48,055 bases of DNA from positions 1-48,055 of the forward strand of contig NW_003148762.1 of NCBI RefSeq assembly GCF_000003605.2, written 5' to 3'. The stretch is from Saccoglossus kowalevskii. Taxonomy: Eukaryota; Hemichordata; Enteropneusta; Harrimaniidae. This document shows, piece after piece, positions 1-13,783 of the stretch. Position 1 is the stretch's first letter. The number at the start of each line of letters is the position of its first letter. Made by a program: the position numbers and the translations under genes. The notes under the pieces are model-generated. The model worked only from the letters and a program-made list of their open reading frames with translations. It ran no database searches and was not told where the DNA came from.

Positions 1-1445
1 ATATATCATAAAAGGCTGATGGAATCTCGTAGTGGCCCTCGAAGGATGTAGAATTTTGAAATATTTCCAAACATGAAATGGTCGCCAATTACACTAAATT
101 TCAAATGTCTCTGATAATTGAGTGGTCAGGTGATACACCAGTTCCAAAAGTAAAGTTAAATCGGTCGAGGTTAATACTTGCATGGGAGACTACCAGAGAA
201 AAGCAGCCGGTGAGTTTTTATTTTTGCAGTCTGCATCTCTTTGGTCTAAGCTGTTGAAACAGCGTGCAAAGTTGTCCAAACCGATTTCAAAGTCGGTAGA
301 TTTGCGTGTTTATTTGATCTAAGTTGTTGTTATATCTAACCCTGCTGTTATAAAGGGTGAAAAATGAATAAAATCCATTTGAAGCCTCCCATGTTAGCAG
401 ACTGTCATATGAGCCGGCTGTAAAATGAACAAACACACCCTGAGAATGTGAAAAGCTCTTGAAAATTCGGTGGATTTGCGTGTATATTCCCCCTAAGTCA
501 TTTCGTAAAGAACCCCGCAGTTAAATTTAGAAAAAAATATGTAAAAGTCTAAAAATACTATTTATGTTAGTACATTGTACCACTGCCCAGGCGCAAAGTG
601 ATTAACAAAGTGCATACAAAGTTGTGAAAATCCCGTGCAAAGTTGACAAATTTACATGGAAATGTTACCTGTGTTGTTACATTATCGAGACCAGTAGTTA
701 AAAGTTTGCGAAAGTGAATAAATATATCATAAAAGGCTGATGGAATCTCGTAGTGGCCCTCGAAGGATGTAGAATTTTGAAATATTTCCAAACATGAAAT
801 GGTCGCCAATTACACTAAATTTCAAATGTCTCTGATAGATGAGTGGTCAGGTGATACACCAGTTCCAAAAGTAAAGTTAAATCGGTCGAGGTTAATACTT
901 TGCATGGGAGACTACCGGAGAAAAGCAGCCGGTGAGTTTTTATTTTTGCAGTCTGCATCTCTTTGGTCTAAGCTGTTGAAACAGCGTGCAAAGTTGTCCA
1001 AACCGATTTCAAAGTCGGTAGATTTGCGTGTTTATTTGATCTAAGTTGTTGTTATATCTAACCCTGCAGTTATAAAGTGTGAAAAATGAATAAAATCCAT
1101 TTGAAGCCTCCCATGTTAGCAGACTGTCATATGAGCCGGCTGTAAAATGAACAAACACACCCTGAGAATGTGAAAAGCTCTTGAAAATTCGGTGGGTTTG
1201 CGTGTATATTCCCCCCTAAGTCATTTCGTAAAGAACCCCGCAGTTAAATTTAGAACAAAAATATGTAAAAGTCTAAAAATACTATTTATGTTAGTACATT
1301 GTACCACTGCCCAGGCGCAAAGTGATTAACAAAGTGCATACAAAGTTGTGAAAATCCCGTGCAAAGTTGACAGATTTACATGGAAATGTTACCTATGTTG
1401 TTACATTATCGAGACCAGTAGTTGAAAGTTTGCGAAAGTGAATAA
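1..1445 (+). repeat. Units 1-2, subfamily III
   Basis: The two copies share AAAGGCTGATGG, TTACACTAAATTTC, GGTTAATACTT, the TTTTTATTTTTGCAG tract and AAAGTCGGTAGA. The last three recur only in units 42-45 (29640-32528). The first copy has ATAATTGAG where others have ATAGATGAG. The tail of copy 1 has GACAAATTTACATGG, also found near 30292. Confidence 0.8.
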
Positions 1446-4400
1446 ATATATCATAAAAGGCCGATGGAATCTCGTAGTGGCCCTCGAAGGATGTAGAATT
1501 TTGAAATATTTCCAAACATGAAATGGTCGCCAATTACAATAAATTTCAAATGACTCTGATAGATGAGTGGTCAGGTGATACACCAGTTCCAAAAGTAAAG
1601 TTAAATCGGTCGTGGATAGTACTTGCATGGGAGACTACCGGAGAAAAGCAGCCGGTGAGCGTTTTTTTTTTTTGCAGTCTGCATCTCTTTGATCTAAGCT
1701 GTTGAAACAGCGTGCAAAGTTGTCCAAACCGATTGCAAAGTTGGTAGATTTGCGTGTTTATTTGATCTAAGTTGTTGTTATATCTAACCCTGCTATTATA
1801 AAGTATGAAAAATGAATAAAATCCACTTGAAGCGTCCCATGTTAGCAGACTGTCATATGAGCCGGCTGTAAAATGAACAAACACACCCTGAGAATGTGAA
1901 AAGCTCTTGAAAATTCGGTGGATTTGCGTGTATATTCCCCCCTAAGTCATTTCGTAAAAAAACCCGCAGTTAAATTTAGACCAAAAATATGTAAAAGTCT
2001 AAAAATACTATTTATGTTAGTACATTGTACCACTATCCAGGCGCAAAGTGATAAACAAAGTGCATACAAAGTTGTGAAAATCTCGTGCAAAGTTGACAGA
2101 TTTACATGGAAATGTTACCTATTTTGTTACATTATCGAGACCAGTAGTTGAAAGTTTGCGAAAGTGAATAAATATATCATAAAAGGCCGATGGAATCTCG
2201 TAGTGGCCCTCGAAGGATGTAGAATTTTGAAATATTTCCAAACATGAAATGGTCGCCAATTACAATAATCTTCAAATGACTCTGATAGATGAGTGGTCAG
2301 GTGATACACCAGTTCCAAAAGTAAAGTTAAATCGGTCGAGGTTAGTACTTGCATGGGAGACTATCGGAGAAAAGCAGCTGGTGAGTGTTTGTTTTTGTTT
2401 TTGCAGTATGCATCTCTTTGGTCTAAGCTGTTGAAACAGCGTGAAAAGTTGTAAAAACCGATTGCAAAGTTGGTAGATTTGCGTGTTTATTTGATCTAAG
2501 TTGCTGTTTTATCTAACCCTGCTGTTATAAAGTATGAAAAATGAATAAAATCCATTTGAAGCCTCCCATGTTAGCAGACTGTCATATGAGCCGGCTGTAT
2601 AATGGACAAACACACCCTGAGAATGTGAAAAGCTCGTAAAAATTCGGTGGATTAGCGTGTATATTCTCCCCTAAGTCATTTCGTATAGAACCCCGCAGTT
2701 AAATTTAGAACAAAAATATGTAAAAGTCTAAAAGTACTATTTATGTTAGTACATTGTACCACTATCCAGGCGCAAAGTGATTAACAAAGTGCATACAAAG
2801 GTGTGAAAATCCCGTGCAAAGTTGACAGATTTACATGGAAATGATACCTATGTTGTTACATTATTGAGACAAGTAGTTAAAAGTTTGCGAAAGTTAATAA
2901 ATATATCATAAAAGGCCGATGGAATATCGTAGTGGCCCTCGAAGGATGTAGAATTTTGAAATATTTCCAAACATGAAATGGTCGCCAATTACAATAAATT
3001 TCAAATGACTCTGATAGATGAGTGGTCAGGTGATACACCAGTTCCAAAAGTAAAGTTAAATCGGTCGAGGTTAGTACTTGCATGGGAGACTATCGGAGAA
3101 AAGCAGCCGGTGAGTTTTTGTTTTTGTTTTTGCAGTCTGCATCTCTTTGGTCTAAGCTGTTGAAACAGCGTTCAAAGTTGTCCAAACCGATTGCAAAGTT
3201 GGTAGATTTGCGTGTTTATTTGATCTAAGTTGCTGTTTTATCTAACCCTGCTGTTATAAAGTATGAAAAATGAATAAAATCCATTTGAAGCCTCCCATGT
3301 TAGCAGACTGTCATATGAGCCGGCTGTATAAAGGACAAACACACCCTGAGAATGTGAAAAGCTCTTGAAAATTCGGTGGATTAGCGTGTATATTCTCCCC
3401 TAAGTCATTTCGTATAGAAACCCGCAGTTAAATTTAGAACAAAAATATGTAAAAGTCTAAAAATACTATTTATGTTAGTACATTGTACCACTATCCAGGC
3501 GCAAAGTGATTAACAAAGTGCATACAAAGTTGTGAAAATCTCGTGCAAAGTTGACAGATTTACATGGAAATGTTACCTATGTTGTTACATTATCGAGACC
3601 AGTAGTTAAAAGTTTGTGAAAGTGAATAAATATATCATAAAAGGCCGATGGAATATCGTAGTGGCCCTCGAAGGATGTAGAATTTTGAAATATTTCCAAA
3701 CATGAAATGGTCGCCAATTACAATAAATTTCAAATGACTCTGATAGATGAGTGGTCAGGTGGTGCACCAGTTCCAAAAGTAAAGTTAAATCGGTCTAGGT
3801 TAGTACTTGCATGGGAGTCTATCGGAGAAAAGCAGCCGGTGAGTTTTTGTTTTTGCAGTCTGCATCTCTTTGGTCTAAGCTGTTGAAACAGCGTGCAAAG
3901 TTGTCCAAACCGATTGCAAAGTTGGTAGATTTGCGTGTTTATTTGATCTAAGTTGCTGTTTTATCTAACCCTGCTGTTATAAAGTATGAAAAATGAATAA
4001 AATCCATTTGAAGCCTCCCATGTTAGCAGACTGTCATATGAGCCGGCTGTATAATGGACAAACACACCCTGAGAATGTGAAAAGCTCTTGAAAATTCGGT
4101 GGATTTGCGTGTATATTCCCCCCTAAGTCATTTCGTAAAGAACCCCGCAGTTAAATTTAGAACAAAAATATGTAAAGGTCTAAAAATACTATTTATGTTA
4201 GTACATTGTACCACTATCCAGGCGCAAAGTGATTAACAAAGTGCATACAAAGTTGTGAAAATCTCGTGCAAAGTTGACAGATTTGCATGGAAATGTTACC
4301 TATGTTGTTACATTATCGAGACCAGTAGTTGAAAGTTTGCGAAAGTGAATAAATATATCATAAAAGGCCGATGGAATATCGTAGTGGCCCTCGAAGGATG

Positions 4401-7400
4401 TAGAATTTTGAAATATTTCCAAACATGAAATGGTCGCCAATTACAATAAATTTCAAATGACTCTGATAGATGAGTGGTCAGGTGGTGCACCAGTTCCAAA
4501 AGTAAAGTTAAATCGGTCTAGGTTAGTACTTGCATGGGAGTCTATCGGAGAAAAGCAGCCGGTGAGTTTTTGTTTTTGCAGTCTGCATCTCTTTGGTCTA
4601 AGCTGTTGAAACAGCGTGCAAAGTTGTCCAAACCGATTGCAAAGTTGGTAGATTTGCGTGTTTATTTGATCTAAGTTGTTGTTATATCTAACCCTGCTAT
4701 TATAAAGTATGAAAAATGAATAAAATCCATTTGAAGCCTCCCATGTTAGCAGACTGTCATATGAGCCGGCTGTATAATGGACAAACACACCCTGAGAATG
4801 TGAAAAGCTCTTGAAAATTCGGTGGATTTGCGTGTATATTCCCCCCTAAGTCATTTCGTAAAGAACCCCGCAGTTAAATTTAGAACAAAAATATGTAAAG
4901 GTCTAAAAATACTATTTATGTTAGTACATTGTACCACTATCCAGGCGCAAAGTGATTAACAAAGTGCATACAAAGTTGTGAAAATCTCGTGCAAAGTTGA
5001 CAGATTTGCATGGAAATGTTACCTATGTTGTTACATTATCGAGACCAGTAGTTGAAAGTTTGCGAAAGTGAATAAATATATCATAAAAGGCCGATGGAAT
5101 TTCGTAGTGGCCCTCGAAGGATGTAGAATTTTGAAATATTTCCAAACATGAAATGGTCGCCAATTACAATAAATTTCAAATGACTCTGATAGATGAGTGG
5201 TCAGGTGATACACCAGTTCCAAAAGTAAAGTTAAATCGGCCGAGGTTAGTACTTGCAAGGGAGACTACCGGAGAAAAGCAGCCGGTGAGTGTTTTTTTTT
5301 TTGCAGTCTGCATCTCTTTGGTCTAAGCTGTTGAAACAGCGTGCAAAGTTGTCCAAACCGATTGCAAAGTTGGTAGATTTGCGTGTTTATTTGATCTAAG
5401 TTGTTGTTATATCTAACCCTGCTATTATAAAGTATGAAAAATGAATAAAATCCATTTGAAGCCTCCCTTGTTAGCAGACTGTCATATGAGCCGGCTGTAT
5501 AATGGACAAACACACCCTGAGAATGTGAAAAGCTCTTGAAAATTCGGTGGATTTGCGTGTATATTCCCCCCTAAGTCATTTCGTAAAGAACCCCGCAGTT
5601 TAAATTTAGAACAAAAATATGTAAAGGTCTAAAAATACTATTTATGTTAGTACATTGTACCACTATCCAGGCGCAAAGTGATTAACAAAGTGCATACAAA
5701 GTTGTGAAAATCTCGTGCAAAGTTGACAGATTTGCATGGAAATGTTACCTATGTTGTTACATTATCGAGACCAGTAGTTGAAAGTTTGCGAAAGTGAATA
5801 AATATATCATAAAAGGCCGATGGAATTTCGTAGTGGCCCTCGAAGGATGTAGAATTTTGAAATATTTCCAAACATGAAATGGTCGCCAATTACAATAAAT
5901 TTCAAATGACTCTGATAGATGAGTGGTCAGGTGATACACCAGTTCCAAAAGTAAAGTTAAATCGGCCGAGGTTAGTACTTGCAAGGGAGACTACCGGAGA
6001 AAAGCAGCCGGTGAGTGTTTTTTTTTTTGCAGTCTGCATCTCTTTGGTCTAAGCTGTTGAAACAGCGTGCAAAGTTGTCCAAACCGATTGCAAAGTTGGT
6101 AGATTTGCGTGTTTATTTGATCTAAGTTGTTGTTATATCTAACCCTGCTATTATAAAGTATGAAAAATGAATAAAATCCATTTGAAGCCTCCCTTGTTAG
6201 CAGACTGTCATATGAGCCGGCTGTAAAATGAACAAACACACCCTGAGAATGTGAACAGCTCTTGAAAATTCGGTGGATTTGCATGTATATTCCCCCCTAA
6301 GTCATTTCGTAAAGAACCCCGCAGTTAAATTTAGAACAAAAATATGTAAAAGTCTAAAAATACTATTTATGTTAGTACATTGTACCACTGCCCAGGCGCA
6401 AAGTGATTAACAAAGTGCATACAAAGTTGTGAAAATCTCGTGCAAAGTTGACAGATTTACATGGAAATGTTACCTATGTTGTTACATTATCGAGACCAGT
6501 AGTTGAAAGTTTGCGAAAGTGAATAAATATATCATAAAAGGCCGATGGAATTTCGTAGTGGCCCTCGAAGGATGTAGAATTTTGAAATATTTCCAAACAT
6601 GAAATGGTCGCCAATTACAATAAATTTCAAATGACTCTGATAGATGAGTGGTCAGGTGATACACCAGTTCCAAAAGTAAAGTTAAATCGGCCGAGGTTAG
6701 TACTTGCAAGGGAGACTACCGGAGAAAAAGCAGCCGGTGAGTGTTTTTTTTTTTGCAGTCTGCATCTCTTTGGTCTAAGCTGTTGAAACAGCGTGCAAAG
6801 TTGTCCAAACCGATTGCAAAGTTGGTAGATTTGCGTGTTTATTTGATCTAAGTTGTTGTTATATCTAACCCTGCTATTATAAAGTATGAAAAATGAATAA
6901 AATCCATTTGAAGCCTCCCTTGTTAGCAGACTGTCATATGAGCCGGCTGTAAAATGAACAAACACACCCTGAGAATGTGAAAAGCTCTTGAAAATTCGGT
7001 GGATTTGCATGTATATTCCCCCTAAGTCATTTCGTAAAGAACCCCGCAGTTAAATTTAGAACAAAAATATGTAAAAGTCTAAAAATACTATTTATGTTAG
7101 TACATTGTACCACTGCCCAGGCGCAAAGTGATTAACAAAGTGCATACAAAGTTGTGAAAATCCCGTGCAAAGTTGACAGATTTACATGGAAATGTTACCT
7201 ATGTTGTTACATTATCGAGACCAGTAGTTGAAAGTTTGCGAAAGTGAATAAATATATCATAAAAGGCCGATGGAATCTCGTAGTGGCCCTCGAAGGATGT
7301 AGAATTTTGAAATATTTCCAAACATGAAATGGTCGCCAATTACAATAAATTTCAAATGACTCTGATAGATGAGTGGTCAGGTGGTGCACCAGTTCCAAAA

Positions 7401-8702
7401 GTAAAGTTAAATCGGTCTAGGTTAGTACTTGCATGGGAGTCTATCGGAGAAAAGCAGCCGGTGAGTTTTTGTTTTTGCAGTCTGCATCTTTTTGGTCTAA
7501 GCTGTTGAAACAGCGTGCAAAGTTGTCCAAACCGATTGCAAAGTTGGTAGATTTGCGTGTTTATTTGATCTAAGTTGCTGTTTTATCTAACCCTGCTGTT
7601 ATAAAGTATGAAAAATGAATAAAATCCATTTGAAGCCTCCCATGTTAGCAGACTGTCATATGAGCCGGCTGTATAATGGACAAACACACCCTGAGAATGT
7701 GAAAAGCTCTTGAAAATTCGGTGGATTTGCGTGTATATTCCCCCCTAAGTCATTTCGTAAAGAACCCCGCAGTTAAATTTAGAACAAAAATATGTAAAGG
7801 TCTAAAAATACTATTTATGTTAGTACATTGTACCACTATCCAGGCGCAAAGTGATTAACAAAGTGCATACAAAGTTGTGAAAATCTCGTGCAAAGTTGAC
7901 AGATTTGCATGGAAATGTTACCTATGTTGTTACATTATCGAGACCAGTAGTTGAAAGTTTGCGAAAGTGAATAATATATCATAAAAGGCCGATGGAATCT
8001 CGTAGTGTCCCTCGAAGGATGTATAATTTTGAAATATTTCCAAACATGAAATGGTCGCCAATTACAATAATCTTCAAATGACTCTGATAGATGAGTGGTC
8101 AGGTGATACACCAGTTCCAAAAGTAAAGTTAAATCGGTCGAGGTTAGTACTTGCATGGGAGACTATCGGAGAAAAGCAGCTGGTGAGTGTTTGTTTTTGT
8201 TTTTGCAGTATGCATCTCTTTGGTCTAAGCTGTTGAAACAGCGTGAAAAGTTGTAAAAACCGATTGCAAAGTTGGTAGATTTGCGTGTTTATTTGATCTA
8301 AGTTGCTGTTTTATCTAACCCTGCTGTTATAAAGTATGAAAAATGAATAAAATCCATTTGAAGCCTCCCATGTTAGCAGACTGTCATATGAGCCGGCTGT
8401 ATAATGGACAAACACACCCTGAGAATGTGAAAAGCTCGTAAAAATTCGGTGGATTAGCGTGTATATTCTCCCCTAAGTCATTTCGTATAGAACCCCGCAG
8501 TTAAATTTATAACAAAAATATGTAAAAGTCTAAAAAGTACTATTTATCTTAGTACATTGTACCACTATCCAGGCGCAAAGTGATTAACAAAGTGCATACA
8601 AAGGTGTGAAATCCCGTGCAAAGTTGACAGATTTACATGGAAATGTTACCTATGTTGTTACATTATCGAGACCAGTAGTTAAAAGTTTGCGAAAGTGAAT
8701 AA
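1446..8702 (+). repeat. Units 3-12, subfamily I block
   Basis: Diagnostic variants are ATGACTCTGATAGATG, GATTGCAAAGTTGG, CATTTGAAGCC, TATAATGGACAAAC and CTATCCAGG. Units 3, 9 and 10 carry II-like TAAAATGAAC. Unit 3 has the private TCGTGGATAGTAC, seen again only in unit 65. Units 4 and 12 share ATAATCTTCAAATG and GTTGTAAAAACCG. Units 6, 7 and 11 share GGTGGTGCACCAG and GGGAGTCTATC. Units 8-10 form a separate near-identical triplet. Confidence 0.85.
5076..7251 (+). repeat. Near-identical triplet (units 8-10) within subfamily I
   Basis: All three carry GGAATTTCGTAG, ATCGGCCGAGG, TTGCAAGGGAG and CCTCCCTTGTTAG. They differ at few sites: unit 8 has TATAATGGAC and one extra T near 5600, units 9 and 10 have TAAAATGAAC, and unit 10 has an extra A near 6725. 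The same variant set reappears once far away in unit 63 (44785-45519). Recent local triplication is the likely cause. Confidence 0.85.
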
Positions 8703-10868
8703 ATATATCATAAAAGGCCGATGGAATCTCGTAGTGGCCCTCGAAGGATGTAGAATTTTGAAATATTTCCAAACATGAAATGGTCGCCAATTACAATAAA
8801 TTTCAAATTTCTCTGGCAGATGAGTGGTCAGGTGATACACCAGTTCCAAAAGTAAAATTAACTCGGTCGATGTTAGTACTTGCATGGGAGACTACTGGGG
8901 AAAAGCACCCGGTGAGCTTTTTTTTGCAGTCTGCATCTCTTTGGTCTAAGCTGTTGAAACAGCGTGCAAAGTTGTCCAAACCGATTTCAAAGTTGGTAGA
9001 TTTGCGTGTTTATTTGATCGTAGTTGTTGTTATATCTAACCCTGCTGTTATAAAGTATGAAAAATGAATAAAATCCATTCAAAGCCTCCCATGTTAGCAG
9101 ACTGTCATATGAGCCGGCTGTAAAATGAACAAACACACCCTGAGAATGTGAAAAGCTCTTGAAAATTCGGTGGATTTGCGTGTATATTCCTCCCTAAGTC
9201 ATTTCGTAAAGAACCCCGCAGTTAAATTTAGAACAAAAATATGTAAAAGTCTAAAAATACTATTTATGTTAGTACATTGTACCACTGCCCAGGCGCAAAG
9301 TGATTAACAAAGTGCATACAAAGTTGTGATAATCCCGTGCAAAGTTGACAGATTTACATGGAAATGTTACCTATGTTGTTACATTATCGGGACCAGTAGT
9401 TAAAAGTTTGCGAAAGTGAATAAATATATCATAAAAGGCCGATGAAATCTCATAGTGGCCCTCGAAGGATGTAGAATTTTGAAATATTTCCAAACATGAA
9501 ATGGTCGCCAATTACAATAAATTTCAAATGTCTCTGACAGATGAGTGGTCAGGTGATACACCAGTTCCAAAAGTAAAATTAACTCGGTCGAGGGTTAGTA
9601 CTTGCATGGGAGACTACCGGAGAAAAGCAGCCGGTGAGTTTTTTTTTGCAGTCTGCATAACTTTTGGTCTAAGCTGTTGAAACAGCGTGCAAAGTTGTCC
9701 AAACCGATTTCAAAGTTGGTAGATTTGCGTGTTTATTTGATCTTAGTTGTTGTTATATCTAACCCTGCTGTTATAAAGTATGAAAAATGAATAAAATCCA
9801 TTCGAAGCCTCCGATGTTAGCAGACTGTCATATGAGCCGGCTGTAAAATGAACAAACACACCCTGAGAATGTGAAAAGCTCTTGAAAATTCGGTGGATTT
9901 GCGTGTATATTCCCCCCTAAGTCATTTCGTAAAGAACCCCGCAGTTAAATTTAGAACAAAAATATGTAAAAGTCTAAAAATACTATTTATGTTAGTACAT
10001 TGTACCACTGTCCAGGCGCAAAGTGATTAACAAAGTGCATACAAAGTTGTGAAAATCCCGTGCAAAGTTGACATATTTACATGGAAATGTTACCTATGTT
10101 GTTACATTATCGAGACCAGTAGTTAAAAGTTTGCGAAAGTGAATAAATATATCATAAAAGGCCGATGGAATCTCGTAGTGGCCCTCGAAGGATGTAGAAT
10201 TTTGAAATATTTCCAAACATGAAATGGTCGCTAATTACAATAAATTTCAAATGTCTCTGACAGATGAGTGGTCAGGTGATACACCAGTTCCAAAAGTAAA
10301 GTTAAATAGGTCGAGGTTAGTACTTGCATGGGAGACTACCAGAGAAAAGCACCCGGTGAGTTTTTTTTGGCAGTCTGCATCTCTTTGGTCTAAGCTGTTG
10401 AAACAGCGTGCAAAGTTGTCCAAACCGATTTCAAAGTTGGTAGATTTGCGTGTTTATTTGATCTAAGTTGTTGTTATATCTAACCCTGCTGTTATAAAGT
10501 ATGAAAAATGAATAAAATCCATTCGAAGCCTCCCATGTTAGCAAACTGTCATATGAGCCGGCTTTAAAATGAACAAACACACCCTGAGAATGTGAAAAGC
10601 TCTTGAAAATTCGGTGGATTTGCGTGTATATTCCCCCCTAAGTCATTTCGTAAAGAACCCCGCAGTTAAATTTAGAACAAAAATATGTAAAAGTCTAAAA
10701 ATACTATTTATGTTAGTACATTGTACCACTGCCCAGGCGCAAAATGATTAACAAAGTGCATACAAAGTTGTGAAAATCCCGTGCAAAGTTGACAGATTTA
10801 CATGGAAATGTTACCTATGTTGTTACATTTATCGAGACCAGTAGTTAAAAGTTTGCGAAAGTGAATAA
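8703..10868 (+). repeat. Units 13-15, subfamily II
   Basis: GATTTCAAAG, TAAAATGAAC and CTGCCCAGG-type variants replace those of subfamily I from 8703 on. Units 13 and 14 have AAAATTAACTCGG, found again in units 28, 36 and 37. Unit 13 also shares TTGTGATAATCCCG with unit 28. Unit 15 has AAATAGGTCGAGG and a tract ending GGCAG, found again in units 23, 38 and 46. Confidence 0.8.
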
Positions 10869-11596
10869 ATATATCATAAAAAGGCCGATGGAATCTCGTA
10901 GTGGCCCTCGAAAGATGTAGAATTTTGAAATATTTTCCAAACATGAAATGGTCGCCAATTACAATAAAATTTCAATGTCTCTGATAGATGAGTGGTCAGG
11001 TGATACACCTGTTCCAAAAGTAAAGTAAATCGGTCGAGGTTAGTACTTGCATGGGAGACTACCGGAGAAAAGCAGCCGGTGAGTTTTGTTTTGTTTTTGC
11101 AGTCTGCATCTCTTTGGTCTAAGCTGTTGAAACAGCGTGCAAAGTTGTCCAAACCGATTGCAAAGTTGGTAGATTTGCGTGTTTATTTGATCTAAGTTGC
11201 TGTTTTATCTAACCCTGCTGTTATAAAGTATGAAAAATGAATAAAATCCATTTGAAGCCTCCCATGTTAGCAGACTGTCATATGAGCCGGCTGTATAATG
11301 GACAAACACACCCTGAGAATGTGAAAAGCTCGTGAAAATTCGGTGGATTAGCGTGTATATTCTCCCCTAAGTCATTTCGTATAGAACCCCGCAGTTAAAT
11401 TTAGAACAAAAATATGTAAAAGTCTAAAAATACTATTTATGTTAGTACATTGTACCACTATCCAGGCGCAAAGTGATTAACAAAGTGCATACAAAGTTGT
11501 GAAAATCTCGTGCAAAGTTGACAGATTAACATGGAAATGTTACCTATGTTGTTACATTATCGAGACCAGTAGTTAAAAGTTTGTGAAAGTGAATAA
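10869..11596 (+). repeat. Unit 16, chimera of subfamilies II and I
   Basis: Its 5' part has TCTCTGATAGATG and CACCTGTTCC (as in units 59 and 64). After the tract, about 11080-11160, it becomes subfamily I: GATTGCAAAG, GTTGCTGTTTTATC, TATAATGGAC. Several single-base indels lie between 10829 and 11026, so part of the pattern may be consensus error. Confidence 0.7.
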
Positions 11597-13783
11597 ATAT
11601 ATCATAAAAGACCGATGGAATATCGTAGTGGCCCTCGAAGGATGTAGAATTTTGAAATATTTCCAAACATGAAATGGTCGCCAATTACAATAAATTTCAA
11701 ATGACTCTGATAGATGAGTGGTCAGGTGGTACACCAGTTCCAAAAGTAAAGTTAAATCGGTCTATGTTAGTACTTGCATGGGAGACTATCGGAGAAAAGC
11801 AGCCGGTGAGTTTTTGTTTTTGTTTTTGCAGTCTGCATCTCTTTGGTCTAAGCTGTTGAAACAGCGTGCAAAGTTGTCCAAACCGATTGCAAAGTTGGTA
11901 GATTTGCGTGTTTATTTGATCTAAGTTGCTGTTTTATCTAACCCTGCTGTTATAAAGTATGAAAAATGAATAAAATCCATTTGAAGCCTCCCATGTTAGC
12001 AGACTGTCATATGAGCCGGCTGTATAATGGACAAACACACCCTGAGAATGTGAAAAGCTCGTGAAAATTCGGTGGATTAGCGTGTATATTCTCCCCTAAG
12101 TCATTTCGTATAGAACCCCGCAGTTAAATTTAGAACAAAAATATGTAAAAGTCTAAAAATACTATTTATGTTAGTACATTGTACCACTATCCAGGCGCAA
12201 AGTGATTAACAAAGTGCATACAAAGTTGTGAAAATCTCGTGCAAAGTTGACAGATTAACATGGAAATGTTACCTATGTTGTTACATTATCGAGACCAGTA
12301 GTTAAAAGTTTGTGAAAGTGAATAAATATATCATAAAAGGCCGATGGAATATCGTAGTGGCCCTCGAAGGATGTAGAATTTTGAAATATTTCCAATCATG
12401 AAATGGTCGCCAATTACAATAAACTTCAAATGACTCTGATAGATGAGTGGTCAGGTGATACACCAGTTCCAAAAGTAAAGTTAAATCGGTCGAGGTTAGT
12501 ACTTGCATGGGAGACTATCGGAGAAAAGCAGCTGGTGAGTGTTTGTTTTTGTTTTTGCAGTATGCATCTCTTTGGTCTAAGCTGTTGAAACAGCGTGAAA
12601 CGTTGTCCAAACCGATTGCAAAGTTGGTAGATTTGCGAGTTTAATTGATCTAAGTTGCTGTTTTATCTAACCCTGCTGTTATAAAGTATGAAAAATGAAT
12701 AAAATCCATTTGAAGCCTCCCATGTTAGCAGACTGTCATATGAGCCGGCTGTATAATGGACAAACACACCCTGAGAATGTGAAAAGCTCGTGAAAATTCG
12801 GTGGATTAGCGTGTATATTCTCCCCTAAGTCATTTCGTATAGAACCCCGCAGTTAAATTTAGAACAAAAATATGTAAAAGTCTAAAAATACTATTTATGT
12901 TAGTACATTGTACCACTATCCAGGCGCAAAGTGATTAACAAAGTGCATACAAAGTTGTGAAAATCTCGTGCAAAGTTGACAGATTAACATGGAAATGTTA
13001 CCTATGTTGTTACATTATCGAGACCAGTAGTTAAAAGTTTGTGAAAGTGAATAAATATATCATAAAAGACCGATGGAATATCGTAGTGGCCCTCGAAGGA
13101 TGTAGAATTTTGAAATATTTCCAAACATGAAATGGTCGCCAATTACAATAAATTTCAAATGACTCTGATAGATGAGTGGTCAGGTGGTACACCAGTTCCA
13201 AAAGTAAAGTTAAATCGGTCTATGTTAGTACTTGCATGGGAGACTATCGGAGAAAAGCAGCCGGTGAGTTTTTGTTTTTGTTTTTGCAGTCTGCATCTCT
13301 TTGGTCTAAGCTGTTGAAACAGCGTGCAAAGTTGTCCAAACCGATTGCAAAGTTGGTAGATTTGCGTGTTTATTTGATCTAAGTTGTTGTTATATCTAAC
13401 CCTGCTATTATAAAGTATGAAAAATGAATAAAATCCATTTGAAGCCTCCCATGTTAGCAGACTGTCATATGAGCCGGCTGTAAAATGAACAAACACACCC
13501 TGAGAATGTGAAAAGCTCTTGAAAATTCGGAGGATTTGCGTGTATATTCCCCCCTAAGTCATTTCGTAAAGAACCCCGCAGTTAAATTTAGAACAAAAAT
13601 ATGTAAAAGTATAAAAATACTATTTATGTTAGTACATTGTACCACTGCCCAGGCGCAAAGTGATTAACAAAGTGCATACAAAGTTGTGAAAATCCCGTGC
13701 AAAGTTGAGAGATTTACATGGTAATGTTACCTATGTTGTTACATTATCGAGACCAGTAGTTAAAAGTTTGCGAAAGTGAATAA
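11597..13783 (+). repeat. Units 17-19, subfamily I with a switch to II in unit 19
   Basis: Units 17 and 19 share GGTGGTACACCAG and TCGGTCTATG, also seen in unit 66. Unit 18 between them has CCAATCATGAAATGG and AAACTTCAAATG (as in units 48 and 49). So an alternating two-unit pattern of 1,458 bp is present locally. From about 13380 unit 19 changes to GTTGTTGTTATATC, CTGCTATTATA, TAAAATGAAC and CTGCCCAGG. Confidence 0.8.
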
